DNA of 64,000 nt from Zhouia spongiae (GCF_022760175.1 NZ_CP094326.1:3274804-3338803); one strand, 5' to 3'. Counted from the stretch's first letter, positions 11,419 to 21,634 are shown. Program-made: numbers and translations. Notes: generated by a model from the letters alone, not told the origin.

Positions 11419-12846
11419 ATGAATCTGACTGCGGAATCGGTATGGGAGAACTGTCTGGATTTTATAAAGGACAACATTCAACCTCAGGCATACAAAACAT
11501 GGTTTGAACCCATAAAATCGATTAAGCTTACCGACAACGCATTGAGCATTCAGGTACCCAGTAAGTTTTTCTACGAATGGCTGGAAGAACATTACGTAAA
11601 ACTTTTAAAAGTTGCCTTACGGAGGGAGTTAGGTGAAAATGCCAAATTGATATACATTATCAAGATGGAAAATACTTACGGAAACAAACAACCGTTTACC
11701 GAAAAAATCCCTAGTTCAAACAGAGCTAATTTACAGCCTCAGGAGTTAGATGTTCCTATTAAGAAAAAAAGTCCGGAACTAAAGAATCCTTTTATTATCC
11801 CGGGCATCAGGAATATAAAAATCGAATCTCAACTAAATCCGAACTATAATTTCGATAATTTTTTAGAAGGTGATTCCAACAGACTTGCCAGATCTGCCGG
11901 GATGGCTGTTGCCAATAAACCGGGAGGCACTTCCTTTAATCCGCTGCTGATTTTTGGTGGTGTAGGTCTGGGTAAAACACATTTGGCCCACGCCATCGGT
12001 GTTGAGATCAAAGACAAACACCCGGACAAGACCGTTTTATACATTTCTGCTGAAAAATTCACCCAGCAGTATATCGAATCCGTAAAGAAGAATACCCGGA
12101 ATGACTTTATACATTTCTATCAGCTGATTGATGTTTTAATCATTGATGACGTACAATTCTTTTCAGGAAAGTCCGGTACTCAGGATGTTTTCTTCCATAT
12201 ATTCAATCATTTACACCAGAATGGAAAACAAGTAATCCTTACATCCGACAAGGCTCCTGTCGACATGCAGGACATCGAGCAACGTTTATTATCACGGTTT
12301 AAGTGGGGGTTATCGGCAGAGTTACAAAGTCCGGATTACGAGACCAGGGTTTCTATCCTGAACAACAAACTTTACCGTGACGGGGTTGAGATGCCCGAGG
12401 AGATCATAGAATATGTTGCCCGTAACATCAAGTCTAATGTAAGAGAATTGGAAGGAGCTGTTATTTCCCTTATTGCCCAGTCATCCTTCAACAAAAAGGA
12501 AGTTACGCTGGATTTGGCCAAACAAATTGTCGAAAAATTTGTAAAGAACACAAAAAGGGAAGTTTCAATCGATTATATACAAAAGGTGATTTCCGACTAT
12601 TTCCAGATGGACGTAGAAACCCTTCAGTCGAAAACCAGAAAACGCCATATCGTCCAAGCCCGTCAATTAGCCATGTTCTTTGCTAAAAAATACACCAAGG
12701 CATCTCTGGCTAGTATCGGATCGCAAATAGGCAAGAGAGATCACGCTACTGTATTGCACGCATGTAAAACTGTTGACAATCTGGGCGAAACCGACAAGCA
12801 ATTCAAGAAGTACATCGAAGACCTCAATAAAAAATTCTCTCAATAA
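11419..12846 (+). CDS. dnaA: Chromosomal replication initiator DnaA
   Basis: DnaA binds origin boxes and opens the duplex to start replication. The 475-residue protein has all four domains: domain I (WENCLDFIKDNIQPQAYKTWFEPI), a variable linker to about residue 145, the AAA+ domain with Walker A GGVGLGKTH at residues 180-188 and Walker B VLIIDDVQF, and the C-terminal DNA-binding domain with the signature IGKRDHATVLHACKTV. Two DnaA-box-like repeats precede it. The phosphatase gene follows after 1 base. Confidence 0.98.
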   Translation: MNLTAESVWENCLDFIKDNIQPQAYKTWFEPIKSIKLTDNALSIQVPSKFFYEWLEEHYVKLLKVALRRELGENAKLIYIIKMENTYGNKQPFTEKIPSSNRANLQPQELDVPIKKKSPELKNPFIIPGIRNIKIESQLNPNYNFDNFLEGDSNRLARSAGMAVANKPGGTSFNPLLIFGGVGLGKTHLAHAIGVEIKDKHPDKTVLYISAEKFTQQYIESVKKNTRNDFIHFYQLIDVLIIDDVQFFSGKSGTQDVFFHIFNHLHQNGKQVILTSDKAPVDMQDIEQRLLSRFKWGLSAELQSPDYETRVSILNNKLYRDGVEMPEEIIEYVARNIKSNVRELEGAVISLIAQSSFNKKEVTLDLAKQIVEKFVKNTKREVSIDYIQKVISDYFQMDVETLQSKTRKRHIVQARQLAMFFAKKYTKASLASIGSQIGKRDHATVLHACKTVDNLGETDKQFKKYIEDLNKKFSQ

Positions 12847-12847
12847 G

Positions 12848-13300
12848 ATGGAAAAAAAGATTCTAATGGTGTGCCTTGGGAACATTTGCAGATCACCATT
12901 AGCGGAAGGGATATTGAAGCACAAAGTGAATCCTGAAAAGATTTTTGTTGATTCGGCCGGAACAGCCGGTTATCACGTCGGGGAAAAGCCCGATCCCAGA
13001 TCCGTGGCCATTGCAGAACACTACCATATTAATATCTCCGATCAACGTTGCAGGCAATTTAAGGTTTCGGATTTTGATGCATTCGATCATATTTACGTGA
13101 TGGATAAAAGTAATTATCACAACGTATTGAAGCTTGCCCGAAATGATGAGGACAAAAGCAAAGTTGACCTTATTTTAAATGCCATCAGCCCTGGCAAAAA
13201 CATGGAAGTACCCGACCCTTATTACGGAGGGGATCAAGGCTTTGATAATGTTTTCAGAATGCTGGATATGGCTTGTGACATTATAGCCGGCAAGCTCTAA
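12848..13300 (+). CDS. Low-molecular-weight protein tyrosine phosphatase
   Basis: A 150-residue phosphatase. The active-site P-loop is VCLGNICRSP (C-x5-R) at the N-terminus and the general-acid loop is VPDPYYGG near residue 119. The frame is open upstream through dnaA in another frame, but the ATG at 12848, one base after the dnaA stop, matches the family start MEKKILMVCLGN. Close spacing implies cotranscription with dnaA. Confidence 0.92.
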   Translation: MEKKILMVCLGNICRSPLAEGILKHKVNPEKIFVDSAGTAGYHVGEKPDPRSVAIAEHYHINISDQRCRQFKVSDFDAFDHIYVMDKSNYHNVLKLARNDEDKSKVDLILNAISPGKNMEVPDPYYGGDQGFDNVFRMLDMACDIIAGKL

Positions 13301-13349
13301 TATTTTTAACTTATATTTACTCCTGATAATTAATTCAAACCTGATTATT

Positions 13350-14063
13350 TTGAATACGCAACTAGGGAAAGTATATTTGATTCCTACTACTCTTGGCGAT
13401 GTAGAACCGTTGGAAGTTTTGCCTTTATCCATTAAACGCTCCATAGAGGCCATTAATCATTACGTAGTTGAAAATGAAAAAACGGCCAGGGCATTTATTA
13501 AAAAAATAGCTCCTAAAAAATCTCAACCCGGATTAAAAATTCAGTTGCTTAACAAATACACTGACACGAATGAACTGCCGTCTTTTTTGGATCCATGCCT
13601 CGAAGGCCATCATCTGGGTGTTATTTCAGAAGCAGGATGCCCCGGTGTGGCAGATCCGGGAGCAGAAATTGTAAATATTGCACATCGAAAAAACATTCAG
13701 GTAATACCATTGGTAGGCCCTTCTTCCATATTACTGGCATTAATGGCCAGTGGCATGAATGGCCAGAGTTTTGCCTTTAACGGTTACCTTCCCATTGACA
13801 AGGGAGAAAAGAAATCTGAGATAAAAAAGATTGAAAAGCGATCCAAAGAACTTAAACAATCACAGATATTCATAGAAACCCCATATAGAAACAATAAGCT
13901 ATTGAGTGATTTTTTAAGCATCCTCAACCCTCATACCAAATTATGTGTAGCCTGCGACCTGACATTACCCTCAGAGTTCATTAAAACACAAGCTGTTTCT
14001 AATTGGAAGCATACTGAAATAGACCTACATAAACGACCCTGTATCTTTATTTTCCAGGCATAA
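13350..14063 (+). CDS. SAM-dependent tetrapyrrole-type methyltransferase, RsmI-like
   Basis: A 237-residue member of the TP-methylase superfamily related to RsmI, the 16S rRNA ribose methyltransferase. Visible motifs are GKVYLIPTTLGD, GVISEAGCPGVADPGAEIV, VIPLVGPSSILLALMASG and IFIETPYRNNKLL. It is shorter than RsmI (about 280 residues) and is usually annotated only as a SAM-dependent methyltransferase, so the target is uncertain. Translation appears to start at TTG (13350). It ends at a strong shared terminator. Confidence 0.82.
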   Translation: MNTQLGKVYLIPTTLGDVEPLEVLPLSIKRSIEAINHYVVENEKTARAFIKKIAPKKSQPGLKIQLLNKYTDTNELPSFLDPCLEGHHLGVISEAGCPGVADPGAEIVNIAHRKNIQVIPLVGPSSILLALMASGMNGQSFAFNGYLPIDKGEKKSEIKKIEKRSKELKQSQIFIETPYRNNKLLSDFLSILNPHTKLCVACDLTLPSEFIKTQAVSNWKHTEIDLHKRPCIFIFQA

Positions 14064-14093
14064 AAAAACCTCGCTGGTGACGCGAGGTTTTTT
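14063..14093. terminator. Bidirectional intrinsic terminator
   Basis: AAAAAACCTCGC and GCGAGGTTTTTT form a 12-base-pair stem with a 7-base loop, with A and T runs on the two sides. It lies between the convergent methyltransferase and lysozyme-like genes and can serve both. Confidence 0.85.
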
Positions 14094-14109
14094 ATCAGCT
14101 AATTAAAAT

Positions 14110-14745
14110 CTAAATTCTAGCCTTCTTGTTTGGCACTATATACGAGGTGTCGTACCCCGCAAACTTTCTCATATAGTACGTAACAGGAACGCCATTACCA
14201 TCTTCAAATCTTTCTACTCCCCCCGACAGCAAATATTTTTTCACTGCTCCGGGTCCGGCCAAATGCGCAGCCGCCAACATTCCAGATTCTGTAACTTTGA
14301 TACCGTTGTACACACTACCGGCGTATCTTTTAATGTAATTTCTTAAAACCCATTTATTGCGTTCTAAATTAGCAACAAATGCTTTTTCCTGTAATTCTGC
14401 ATCATTTAAAAACTCATTCGTATTCTTAATTCCAATAAGTTTTAACGTAGACTTACCAAACTGGTATTTTCCCATATACCCAAACTGGTTTACTACGGAA
14501 TAATCTCCTCCCGATTCCTTAAAAGCCAACGCTTCCTTAAAACCGTTAAACGACCTTCCTAAAAAAGGAGGCATGACCGTATCTTCTGTAATGTCTCCCC
14601 CGGTAGCAGATACTGTGTACTTAAGCGGTTCATTAACCACATACGCCTCATCCACCACCACGACTTTTTTCGTATAAGTAAAGCCTAAACTTATTAATAC
14701 AAAAACGGCAACTATTACGTGTAAAACAATCGTGCCTTTTCTCAT
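14110..14745 (-). CDS. Lysozyme-like, membrane-anchored protein (putative lytic transglycosylase)
   Basis: A 211-residue protein with an N-terminal membrane segment or uncleaved signal (TIVLHVIVAVFVLISLGFTY). From residue 70 it has a lysozyme/transglycosylase-like core: ALAFKESGGDYSVVN with a candidate catalytic Glu, then FGYMGKYQFGKSTL, and GMLAAAHLAGPGAVKKYLLSGG further on. The likely role is cleavage of peptidoglycan glycan strands in the periplasm, consistent with mltG upstream on the same strand. The exact family is not certain. Confidence 0.7.
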   Translation of the reverse strand: MRKGTIVLHVIVAVFVLISLGFTYTKKVVVVDEAYVVNEPLKYTVSATGGDITEDTVMPPFLGRSFNGFKEALAFKESGGDYSVVNQFGYMGKYQFGKSTLKLIGIKNTNEFLNDAELQEKAFVANLERNKWVLRNYIKRYAGSVYNGIKVTESGMLAAAHLAGPGAVKKYLLSGGVERFEDGNGVPVTYYMRKFAGYDTSYIVPNKKARI

Positions 14746-14877
14746 AAGTTATAATTTCTTTGAGCCTTACTTTTACAACCACAACTACGGCTATAAAATG
14801 CTCAAAATTTGAGGGCGCAAAGTTACACTTTTTTTACAAAACTGAAAATCAACCCGTTAAAGTTTCCTTAAAACTCG

Positions 14878-15921
14878 CTAGCGGTTAATTTTCTGTTTGT
14901 TTAACCAACGAACATATTGTTGCTTATTTACATTGTGCTGGCTCAGTGTTTTCGCAAACTTATGATAACCGAAATTATGAGTGTCCGCAACAAAGTACAG
15001 GTATTCGTGTTTCTCGGCATTAAGGACTGCATCGATAGAAGATATATCGGGCATTGTTATCGGGCCTGGTGGAATTCCGGCATATTTATAGGTGTTATAT
15101 GGTGAATCTAATTCCAGATCTTTATATAACACCCGTTTTATCACGGTGTCAAAATCATTTCTATGCTTTTTTATAGCAAAGATGACTGTAGGATCTGCCT
15201 GTAAAAGCATATTCTTTTTAAGCCTGTTTAAATACACTCCGGCTACTCTTGGCCGTTCATCAACCTTGGCCGTTTCCTTTTGAACAACGGCAGCAAGGGA
15301 AATAACTTCTTCCCTCGATAGGTTTAATTTTTCAGCCTTTGCTATTCTTTCTTCGTTCCAAAATCTGTTGTATTCTTTCAACATCCGGTCCCTGAAATTT
15401 TCTGCTGAAGTATTCCAGAAAAATTCATAGCTATTAGGAATATATGGTGTGAGAGCCGTATCATCACTCAGATTGTTAGAGCTCAGAAACTCATCATCAT
15501 TCAATGCCTGCACTAAAGAAATACTATCTGCTTCAATTTGCATAGCAATCCTTCCAGCGAGCTTTTCGACACTTTCCTGGTTATTGAAAGTAACATTTAC
15601 AGGTAAATTATTGCTTCTTAGGGTATTGATTATATCGTTATTACTCATCCCCTTTTTTATTCCGTATTTTCCTGCTCTTATATTATTTACATAGCCTTTT
15701 CTATCGGCGACATCTTCAAAAGAATTAACGTTTTTTAACAAAGGGGTTAACTGTTCTTTCACATCCTTAAACCTAAAATCACTCTGGATATACACGTATG
15801 CCACATCGTTAGTAAATTGGGTGTTCGGAGAAAAAATAGCACTATAAATCTTATAGACAATAACCCCGCCTATAATCACCCCCAACAGCGCTATAACCAC
15901 TAATATCTTTCTGATATACAT
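14878..15921 (-). CDS. mltG: Endolytic murein transglycosylase MltG
   Basis: MltG (YceG) is an inner membrane enzyme that cuts nascent glycan strands. The 347-residue protein has one N-terminal membrane helix (ILVVIALLGVIIGGVIVYKIY), a LysM-like region, and the catalytic core VVQKETAKVDERPRVAGVYLNRL with the catalytic Glu, then LLQADPTVIFA and SPYNTYKYAGIPPGPITMP. All these are family signatures. The GNAT gene ends 2 bases upstream of its start, so it sits in the dapF-GNAT-mltG transcript. Confidence 0.95.
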   Translation of the reverse strand: MYIRKILVVIALLGVIIGGVIVYKIYSAIFSPNTQFTNDVAYVYIQSDFRFKDVKEQLTPLLKNVNSFEDVADRKGYVNNIRAGKYGIKKGMSNNDIINTLRSNNLPVNVTFNNQESVEKLAGRIAMQIEADSISLVQALNDDEFLSSNNLSDDTALTPYIPNSYEFFWNTSAENFRDRMLKEYNRFWNEERIAKAEKLNLSREEVISLAAVVQKETAKVDERPRVAGVYLNRLKKNMLLQADPTVIFAIKKHRNDFDTVIKRVLYKDLELDSPYNTYKYAGIPPGPITMPDISSIDAVLNAEKHEYLYFVADTHNFGYHKFAKTLSQHNVNKQQYVRWLNKQKINR

Positions 15922-15923
15922 TT

Positions 15924-16448
15924 TTATTTCTTGATTTTTTGATACATTATTTCATCTAAATACCCCCTGGAAGTCCATTTCCAATCTCTTTTTATTCCAA
16001 TCTTCTCAAAACCAAGCTTTTCGAAAAGGAATATACTTGCCTGATTATCAGCTGCTATATTGCAATACAACTGATGCAGGTCTAAATGGTTAAAACTGTA
16101 AGAAATCAACAACTTCAGGGCTTCTTCCCCCATTCCTTTCCGTTTGTGCCGATCATCCAAGATAATGATCCCTACTCCGGCCCGCTTGTTTTTCGGATCA
16201 AATTCGAAGAGGTCGATAAACCCGATCAACTCATTTGAAACAGTATTTATAGCCAGACGCAGCTGCTTTACCTCGTATATATCTCTGTGTGCGTTTGCCA
16301 AATATTCTTCCAGAACAAACTTAGAATACGGGGCTACCGTTTCACTTACCTCCCATACAGAAGTATCATTTTCCAGTTTATACAGGAAGCCGATATCTTC
16401 AGGCTCCAAGGCCCTTAAGAATACTTTATTCCCTTTTAGATTTACCAT
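15924..16448 (-). CDS. GNAT family N-acetyltransferase (RimJ/RimL-like)
   Basis: A 174-residue acetyltransferase. It begins NLKGNKVFLRALEPEDIGFLYKLEND, the usual RimJ/RimL start. The acetyl-CoA loop is DDRHKRKGMGEEALKLL and the C-terminal part is NQASIFLFEKLGFEKIG. The start overlaps the dapF stop by 7 bases and the end is 2 bases from mltG. Substrate unknown. Confidence 0.87.
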   Translation of the reverse strand: MVNLKGNKVFLRALEPEDIGFLYKLENDTSVWEVSETVAPYSKFVLEEYLANAHRDIYEVKQLRLAINTVSNELIGFIDLFEFDPKNKRAGVGIIILDDRHKRKGMGEEALKLLISYSFNHLDLHQLYCNIAADNQASIFLFEKLGFEKIGIKRDWKWTSRGYLDEIMYQKIKK

Positions 16449-17218
16449 TCCACAACTCCTTTAAATACTTGTTTGGCCGGTCCTTGTAAAAACACATTTT
16501 CAAAAACTCCGTCCCTGTCCTCAAAAGACACCTTTAATTGTCCGCCGGGAGTATTTAATGTTATTTGAGTCGCATCTGTCTTCTCTTTAACATACATAGC
16601 GATCGCCACTGCTGTAACCCCTGTACCGCATGAAAAAGTTTCATCTTCTACCCCTCTTTCATAAGTTCTTACTGAAAAAATGTCAGTCCCGGCTTGTTCT
16701 ACAAAATTAATATTACTTCCGCTTTCACCATACTTTCCATAACGGAGTCTGGCGCCCTCTTTTTTAACATCAAAACGCTCTAATCCTTCAACCTGCTGCA
16801 CATGATGCGGAGAACCTGTATTTAAAAAAACATGATTATCGAAACTTTCTACTGCCTCTACATCAATCATTTGTAGTTTGACGATGTCGCCTTCAATTAC
16901 GGCATTATGAAGACCATCAACTGCATTAAAAGCAGCTTCTTTGTCGATCACTCTTAAAAATTTAGCAAAAGCCACCAAACAACGGCCTCCGTTTCCACAC
17001 ATGGTACTCTCATTACCATCTGCATTGTAATAGACCATTTTAAAATCTGCTGATTCATCATTTTCCAGGAGAATTAATCCGTCGGCACCAATGCCAAATC
17101 TTCTGTCGCAAAGGTGATTAATCAGTTTGGTATTATTTTTGGGAAATTCCATTGAACGATTGTCAATCATAACAAAATCATTTCCCGTTCCTTGATATTT
17201 ATAAAACTGTATCGTCAT
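16442..17218 (-). CDS. dapF: Diaminopimelate epimerase
   Basis: DapF interconverts LL- and meso-diaminopimelate in lysine and peptidoglycan synthesis. The two catalytic cysteines are in MCGNGGRC and SCGTGVTAVA. The open frame reaches upstream to 17365, but the family start is MTIQFYKYQGTGNDFVMIDNR at 17218 (258 residues). The upstream part is intergenic, with a -7 promoter element at 17238-17245. It heads a dapF-GNAT-mltG unit with cell-wall functions. Confidence 0.95.
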   Translation of the reverse strand: MTIQFYKYQGTGNDFVMIDNRSMEFPKNNTKLINHLCDRRFGIGADGLILLENDESADFKMVYYNADGNESTMCGNGGRCLVAFAKFLRVIDKEAAFNAVDGLHNAVIEGDIVKLQMIDVEAVESFDNHVFLNTGSPHHVQQVEGLERFDVKKEGARLRYGKYGESGSNINFVEQAGTDIFSVRTYERGVEDETFSCGTGVTAVAIAMYVKEKTDATQITLNTPGGQLKVSFEDRDGVFENVFLQGPAKQVFKGVVEW

Positions 17219-17237
17219 TTTCAATAAAGTTGAACGG

Positions 17238-17245
17238 CAAATATA
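17238..17245 (-). promoter_or_regulatory. Possible -7 element for dapF
   Basis: The minus strand reads TATATTTG, an exact TAnnTTTG match, 19 bases upstream of the dapF ATG. No clear -33 TTG at the correct spacing was found. Confidence 0.4.
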
Positions 17246-17349
17246 CAATAATGTGAGGCTTTTTTCTATTGTTAAACTGCCGTTAAAGTTGAAATATGGG
17301 GAAAATAATGAAGTAATTTTAAATGTTAAATAATACAAACAATAATAAT

Positions 17350-18732
17350 ATGAAACGATTTGCAAGCTTACTATTTGTATCCGTTTTGGGTGGCGTTATT
17401 ACTCTGGGCGCGTATAAGGCTTTTGTAGAAAAAGATACTATTGTTGTAGACTCGGAAGCCATACAACCAAAATTTGTTACCACTAATTATAACGGAGCTA
17501 CACCTCCCAATCCAATAGCTGATGTTGATTTTACCGAAGCTGCGGACAAAACCGTGCATTCGGTGGTTCACGTAAGTAATGTATCTGTTTACAGATCGCC
17601 TGTAAGTATCTTTGATCTCTGGAGAGGTTCCGGAGGCGGAGAACAAACCCGTGTCGGTACCGGATCCGGGGTTATTATTTCTCCTGACGGTTATATTGTA
17701 ACAAACAACCACGTAATTGACAATGCGAGTAAACTTCAGGTTACCTTAAATGATAATAAAACCTATGAAGCTGAATTAATAGGAAGCGATCCTTCTACTG
17801 ATATTGCCTTGCTTAAGATAAATACAGGTGAAGAGTTACCGTATCTTGCTTTCGGAAATTCAGACAACACTAAAGTCGGAGAATGGGTATTGGCAGTTGG
17901 TAATCCGTTTAACCTGACATCGACTGTAACTGCAGGTATTATCAGTGCCAAAGCAAGAGACCTGGGCAAGAATCAATCTTTTATTCAGACTGATGCCGCA
18001 GTAAATCCGGGTAACAGCGGAGGTGCTTTGGTAAATACCAATGGTGATTTGATAGGGATTAATACAGCCATCACCTCACAAACCGGTTCTTATATAGGAT
18101 ACTCTTTTGCAGTACCTAGCAACATTGCTAAAAAGATTGTTGAGGATATATTAGAATATGGAGATATACAGGAAGGTAAATTAGGGATATATCCCCGAGA
18201 ATTAAATTCACTGGTTGCTGAAAAACTTCATATTTCTAACAGTTCCGGTATCTACATTAATAAAGTCATCGAAGACTCAGGTGCCGATAAGGCCGGATTG
18301 AAGGAAGGGGATATTATTATTAAAATAGATGATAAAAGCATAACTTCGAACGCACAGCTAACCGGATTTTTAAAGTCTAAAAGACCGAACGATCGGGTTC
18401 ATGTTACCGTATTAAGAAACGGAGCCGAAAAAACAGTTCCTGTAACGCTGTTTAAAGACCAGACGTATGTTGCCAATTCACTTGGTTTTGTGGTTAAGAA
18501 CATGTCTGAAAAAGATATAAAAAAGTATAAGACTAAAGGAGTGAAGATCACAAATGTAGCATCAGCCTGGGATGGCTATAATTTTGAAGGGAAAATAATC
18601 ACCCATATTAACGACGAAAAGGTTGATGGTATAGACGATGTGAAAAACATGCTGGAAAACGCAGAAGGTTATCGTGTTAAAGTCACTTTTATAAATGATG
18701 AAGGGGAGAAAGAAAGTATTTATTTCAGGTAA
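17350..18732 (+). CDS. DegP/HtrA-type periplasmic serine protease
   Basis: A trypsin-like protease and chaperone of the periplasm. The catalytic triad is visible in VTNNHVI (His), STDIALLKI (Asp) and NPGNSGGAL (Ser). The signal peptide is KRFASLLFVSVLGGVITLGAY. A PDZ domain follows (GIYINKVIEDSGADKAGLKEGDIIIKIDD) and a shorter second PDZ-like segment ends the protein. The frame opens at 17323; I prefer the ATG at 17350 because it begins the signal peptide directly (460 residues). The gene stands alone and is divergent from dapF. Confidence 0.92.
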   Translation: MKRFASLLFVSVLGGVITLGAYKAFVEKDTIVVDSEAIQPKFVTTNYNGATPPNPIADVDFTEAADKTVHSVVHVSNVSVYRSPVSIFDLWRGSGGGEQTRVGTGSGVIISPDGYIVTNNHVIDNASKLQVTLNDNKTYEAELIGSDPSTDIALLKINTGEELPYLAFGNSDNTKVGEWVLAVGNPFNLTSTVTAGIISAKARDLGKNQSFIQTDAAVNPGNSGGALVNTNGDLIGINTAITSQTGSYIGYSFAVPSNIAKKIVEDILEYGDIQEGKLGIYPRELNSLVAEKLHISNSSGIYINKVIEDSGADKAGLKEGDIIIKIDDKSITSNAQLTGFLKSKRPNDRVHVTVLRNGAEKTVPVTLFKDQTYVANSLGFVVKNMSEKDIKKYKTKGVKITNVASAWDGYNFEGKIITHINDEKVDGIDDVKNMLENAEGYRVKVTFINDEGEKESIYFR

Positions 18733-18856
18733 ATTCTTTTCTTTTTGGAATCATTAGGGCGCAAACCCACGGAGCATTTCATAAAAACACGTTTTCAAAC
18801 TTTAAACACTTACTAACGAGGCAAGCCTCGGGGTATTTACCCTGTAAGGAATAAAC

Positions 18857-18888
18857 AAAAACAGCCACTTTTAAAAGTGGCTGTTTTT
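18857..18888. terminator. Bidirectional intrinsic terminator
   Basis: A perfect inverted repeat: AAAAACAGCCACTTTT followed directly by AAAAGTGGCTGTTTTT, 16 base pairs, with a T-run. It lies between the convergent protease and sulfurtransferase genes. Confidence 0.85.
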
Positions 18889-18910
18889 TATTTTTGTATC
18901 ATAATTAATT

Positions 18911-19744
18911 TTACTTTTCAACCGGATATTCCGATTGTCCCCATTCGGTCCATGAACCGTCATATACCTTTACCGGGTTATCATTTACCAGTTCACTGGC
19001 CAGCATAGCTATACAAGCGGTTAAACCGGAACCACATGAAAAAACATATGGGGTATCATCATTAATTCCAGCCTTTGTAAATTCATCTTTAAGGGCTTCC
19101 TTTGATTTATATTTTCCTTCTTTCAAAAGCTTCTTAAAAGGTAAATTATATGACTTTGGGATATGTCCGCTGCGTATTCCCTTTCGTGGCTCGGGAATTT
19201 CTCCACTGAATCTTTCCGCAGAACGCACATCAATCACAATATGATCCTGAGAACTGATGTTTTTATATATCTCTTCTGCATTCATCAAAATCTCCTTATT
19301 AAAGGAAGCTCTAAAATCTCCTTCTTCCGAAATATGAGGAACCAGATTCAATGCTGTTTCGTACCCACTTTCAATCCATGCCGGCAATCCACCATTTAAA
19401 ACTGCTACATGATGGTGCCCCATGACTTTAAACAAAAAACGCACCCTCGGACTAAAGTATATACCCAAATTATCATAGACTACAACTTTGCTCGTATTTG
19501 AGATGCCTAAGCTGCGAGCCCCTTCTTCAAAGGCTTCCGGAGAAGGAACCGTGTTTGGCAACAGGCTTTTCTGGTCACTGAATACATTCTTCAAATCAAA
19601 AAACCTTGCATTTGGAATGTATTTACCCTCATAAGGAGGCACCAAGCCGGAAACATTAGCATTTTGACTTGCATCAAGTATAATAAGGTCAGGATCATTT
19701 ATATGATCATGAAGCCATTCTGCCGATACGATTGTTGTTTGCAT
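18911..19744 (-). CDS. Sulfurtransferase (two rhodanese domains)
   Basis: A 277-residue thiosulfate or 3-mercaptopyruvate sulfurtransferase. It has two rhodanese domains: an inactive N-terminal one (LIILDASQ, then YIPNARFFDLKNVFSD) and a catalytic one with VIDVRSAERFSGE and the active-site loop FSCGSGLTAC, where Cys carries the persulfide. The CGSGxT loop resembles 3-mercaptopyruvate sulfurtransferase. The aldehyde dehydrogenase gene ends 9 bases upstream of its start codon. Confidence 0.9.
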   Translation of the reverse strand: MQTTIVSAEWLHDHINDPDLIILDASQNANVSGLVPPYEGKYIPNARFFDLKNVFSDQKSLLPNTVPSPEAFEEGARSLGISNTSKVVVYDNLGIYFSPRVRFLFKVMGHHHVAVLNGGLPAWIESGYETALNLVPHISEEGDFRASFNKEILMNAEEIYKNISSQDHIVIDVRSAERFSGEIPEPRKGIRSGHIPKSYNLPFKKLLKEGKYKSKEALKDEFTKAGINDDTPYVFSCGSGLTACIAMLASELVNDNPVKVYDGSWTEWGQSEYPVEK

Positions 19745-19753
19745 AAATCAATA

Positions 19754-21355
19754 TTACAAAATATAATCTGTGCTAACAAAGTTTGAAGCTTTGCTTCCTA
19801 ATAGATCTTCAAGAATTCTATTGTTATATACCGTATCTTTTGATGCCACGAAAGTCCTGATGGAGAAAGAACGCAAGGCATCGTGAACACTTAAAGTACT
19901 CACGGCAGAATCTTTTCTTCCAGTAAACGGATACACATCCGGTCCTCGTTGACATGAGCTATTGAGATTAACTCTGCATACAAGATTAACCAAATTATCG
20001 ATTAAGGGGGCTATGGTTCTTATATCTTTACCAAACAAACTTACCTGTTGTCCGTAATTTGAGCTTGCAATATCGTCTATAGGTTCTTCTATATTTTTAA
20101 AAGGAATCACCGGGATCACCGGGCCAAACTGTTCTTCTTCATAAACACGCATTTCCTTGGTTACAGGATAAAGTACTGCCGGATAAATATAATTTTCAGT
20201 GATCTCTCCACCTTTCTCATTAAGTATGCTGGCCCCTTTTGCCAGTGCATCATCAATCAGGCCCTTGATGTACTGAGGTTTTCCCGGTTCCGGAAGTGGT
20301 GTCAGCTGTACCCCCTCTTCCCAGGGATTTCCGAATTTCAGTGCATCTACCCTCTCAGCAAAACGCCTGTTAAATTCATCTACAATTTTTTCCTGAACAT
20401 AAACTAATTTCAATGCAGTACAACGCTGTCCGTTAAACGATAAGGCTCCGGCAATACATTCATTAATCGTCAGGTCTAAATCGGCATCTGAAAGCACGAT
20501 GGCAGGATTCTTAGCTTCAAGTCCCAGCACAAGACGCAAGCGATTTTTATACGGATGCTGATCTTGTAATGCTACTGCAGATTTGCTGTTTCCTATCAAG
20601 GCAAGCACATCTATTCTCCCTGATTGCATTATCGGAGCAGCTACTTCTCTACCTCTGCCATATACAATATTTACCACCCCTTTAGGAAAGCTGCTTTTAA
20701 AAGCCTCTAACAGTGGTGATAGTAATAAAACGCCATGTTTAGCCGGTTTAAAAATAGTCGTATTCCCCATAATGATTGCAGGAATCAACAAAGCAAATGT
20801 TTCATTCAGAGGATAGTTATATGGCCCAAGGCAAAGCACTACGCCTAATGGACCTCTTCGGATATGAGCATAAACCCCGTCTCTTTTTTCAAACTTTGCA
20901 CAGTCGCGATCCAGTTGTTTATATTCCTCTATAGTATCGTAAATATATTCAACCGTTCTGTCAAATTCCTTTTGCGAGTCGGACAAATTTTTTCCTATTT
21001 CCCACATAAGATATTTTACAATAGGGTCTCGTTGCTTTTCCATTTGCCGTACAAAGCGCTCCATGCACTCTATCCTGTCGGCTACCTTCATGGTAGGCCA
21101 TAGTCCTTTTCCTTTATCAAATGCATCACATGCCGCCTCTAGGGCTTCGTTAGCTTCAGGTTCGGTCATATAAGGAATAGAGCCCAATAATGTTGGAGCA
21201 TATTCTCCATTTTCATTAACCGTATGAATGGTAGAATAAACCGGAGTTGTTTTTCCGGACCATTTTTTCAGCTGTCCATTAACCAAGTAAGTATCTTGGT
21301 TTAGCAGGTTATCTATTTGAAATTCTTCCGGGATTTCGGCAGTTTGTGTTTTCAT
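19754..21355 (-). CDS. NADP-dependent aldehyde dehydrogenase, GapN-like
   Basis: A 533-residue aldehyde dehydrogenase. The oxyanion and catalytic features are in [17 protein letters not shown] and [14 protein letters not shown], whose Cys is the nucleophile. [32 protein letters not shown] is the cofactor-binding half. The C-terminal signature [23 protein letters not shown] is typical of non-phosphorylating glyceraldehyde-3-phosphate dehydrogenase. The likely reaction is NADP-linked oxidation of glyceraldehyde 3-phosphate; substrate identity is inferred from subfamily signature. It is followed by the sulfurtransferase gene after 9 bases. Confidence 0.85.
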   Translation of the reverse strand: MKTQTAEIPEEFQIDNLLNQDTYLVNGQLKKWSGKTTPVYSTIHTVNENGEYAPTLLGSIPYMTEPEANEALEAACDAFDKGKGLWPTMKVADRIECMERFVRQMEKQRDPIVKYLMWEIGKNLSDSQKEFDRTVEYIYDTIEEYKQLDRDCAKFEKRDGVYAHIRRGPLGVVLCLGPYNYPLNETFALLIPAIIMGNTTIFKPAKHGVLLLSPLLEAFKSSFPKGVVNIVYGRGREVAAPIMQSGRIDVLALIGNSKSAVALQDQHPYKNRLRLVLGLEAKNPAIVLSDADLDLTINECIAGALSFNGQRCTALKLVYVQEKIVDEFNRRFAERVDALKFGNPWEEGVQLTPLPEPGKPQYIKGLIDDALAKGASILNEKGGEITENYIYPAVLYPVTKEMRVYEEEQFGPVIPVIPFKNIEEPIDDIASSNYGQQVSLFGKDIRTIAPLIDNLVNLVCRVNLNSSCQRGPDVYPFTGRKDSAVSTLSVHDALRSFSIRTFVASKDTVYNNRILEDLLGSKASNFVSTDYIL

Positions 21356-21594
21356 CTCTTTTAAATTTTGGTTTAACCGATATAGAAATTAACATCCATC
21401 AGTAAATAAAATATAATGCTAAATCACTTGTCGTTCATACAGATGAAAAACATCATACTTTTTTAGTTAGTTATTAATTTATGCTTTGAGTCAAATACCT
21501 TTATTGTTTTATGATGCCTTTTACATAGTTACCAACTTCCAAATTCACTACATTCATTTGTCGATACTAACTGAAAGATCGCAACATAAAACAT

Positions 21595-21626
21595 AAAACC
21601 TCACTTATGTACTGAAGAGAGGTTTT
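21595..21626 (-). terminator. Candidate terminator of the ilv operon
   Basis: AAAACCTC and GAGGTTTT pair over a 16-base loop, with AT-rich flanks. On the minus strand the stem is followed by a T-rich run. It is about 220 bases past the ilvA stop, so part of the repeat region would be transcribed with the operon. Confidence 0.5.
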
Positions 21627-21634
21627 TTAAGGGG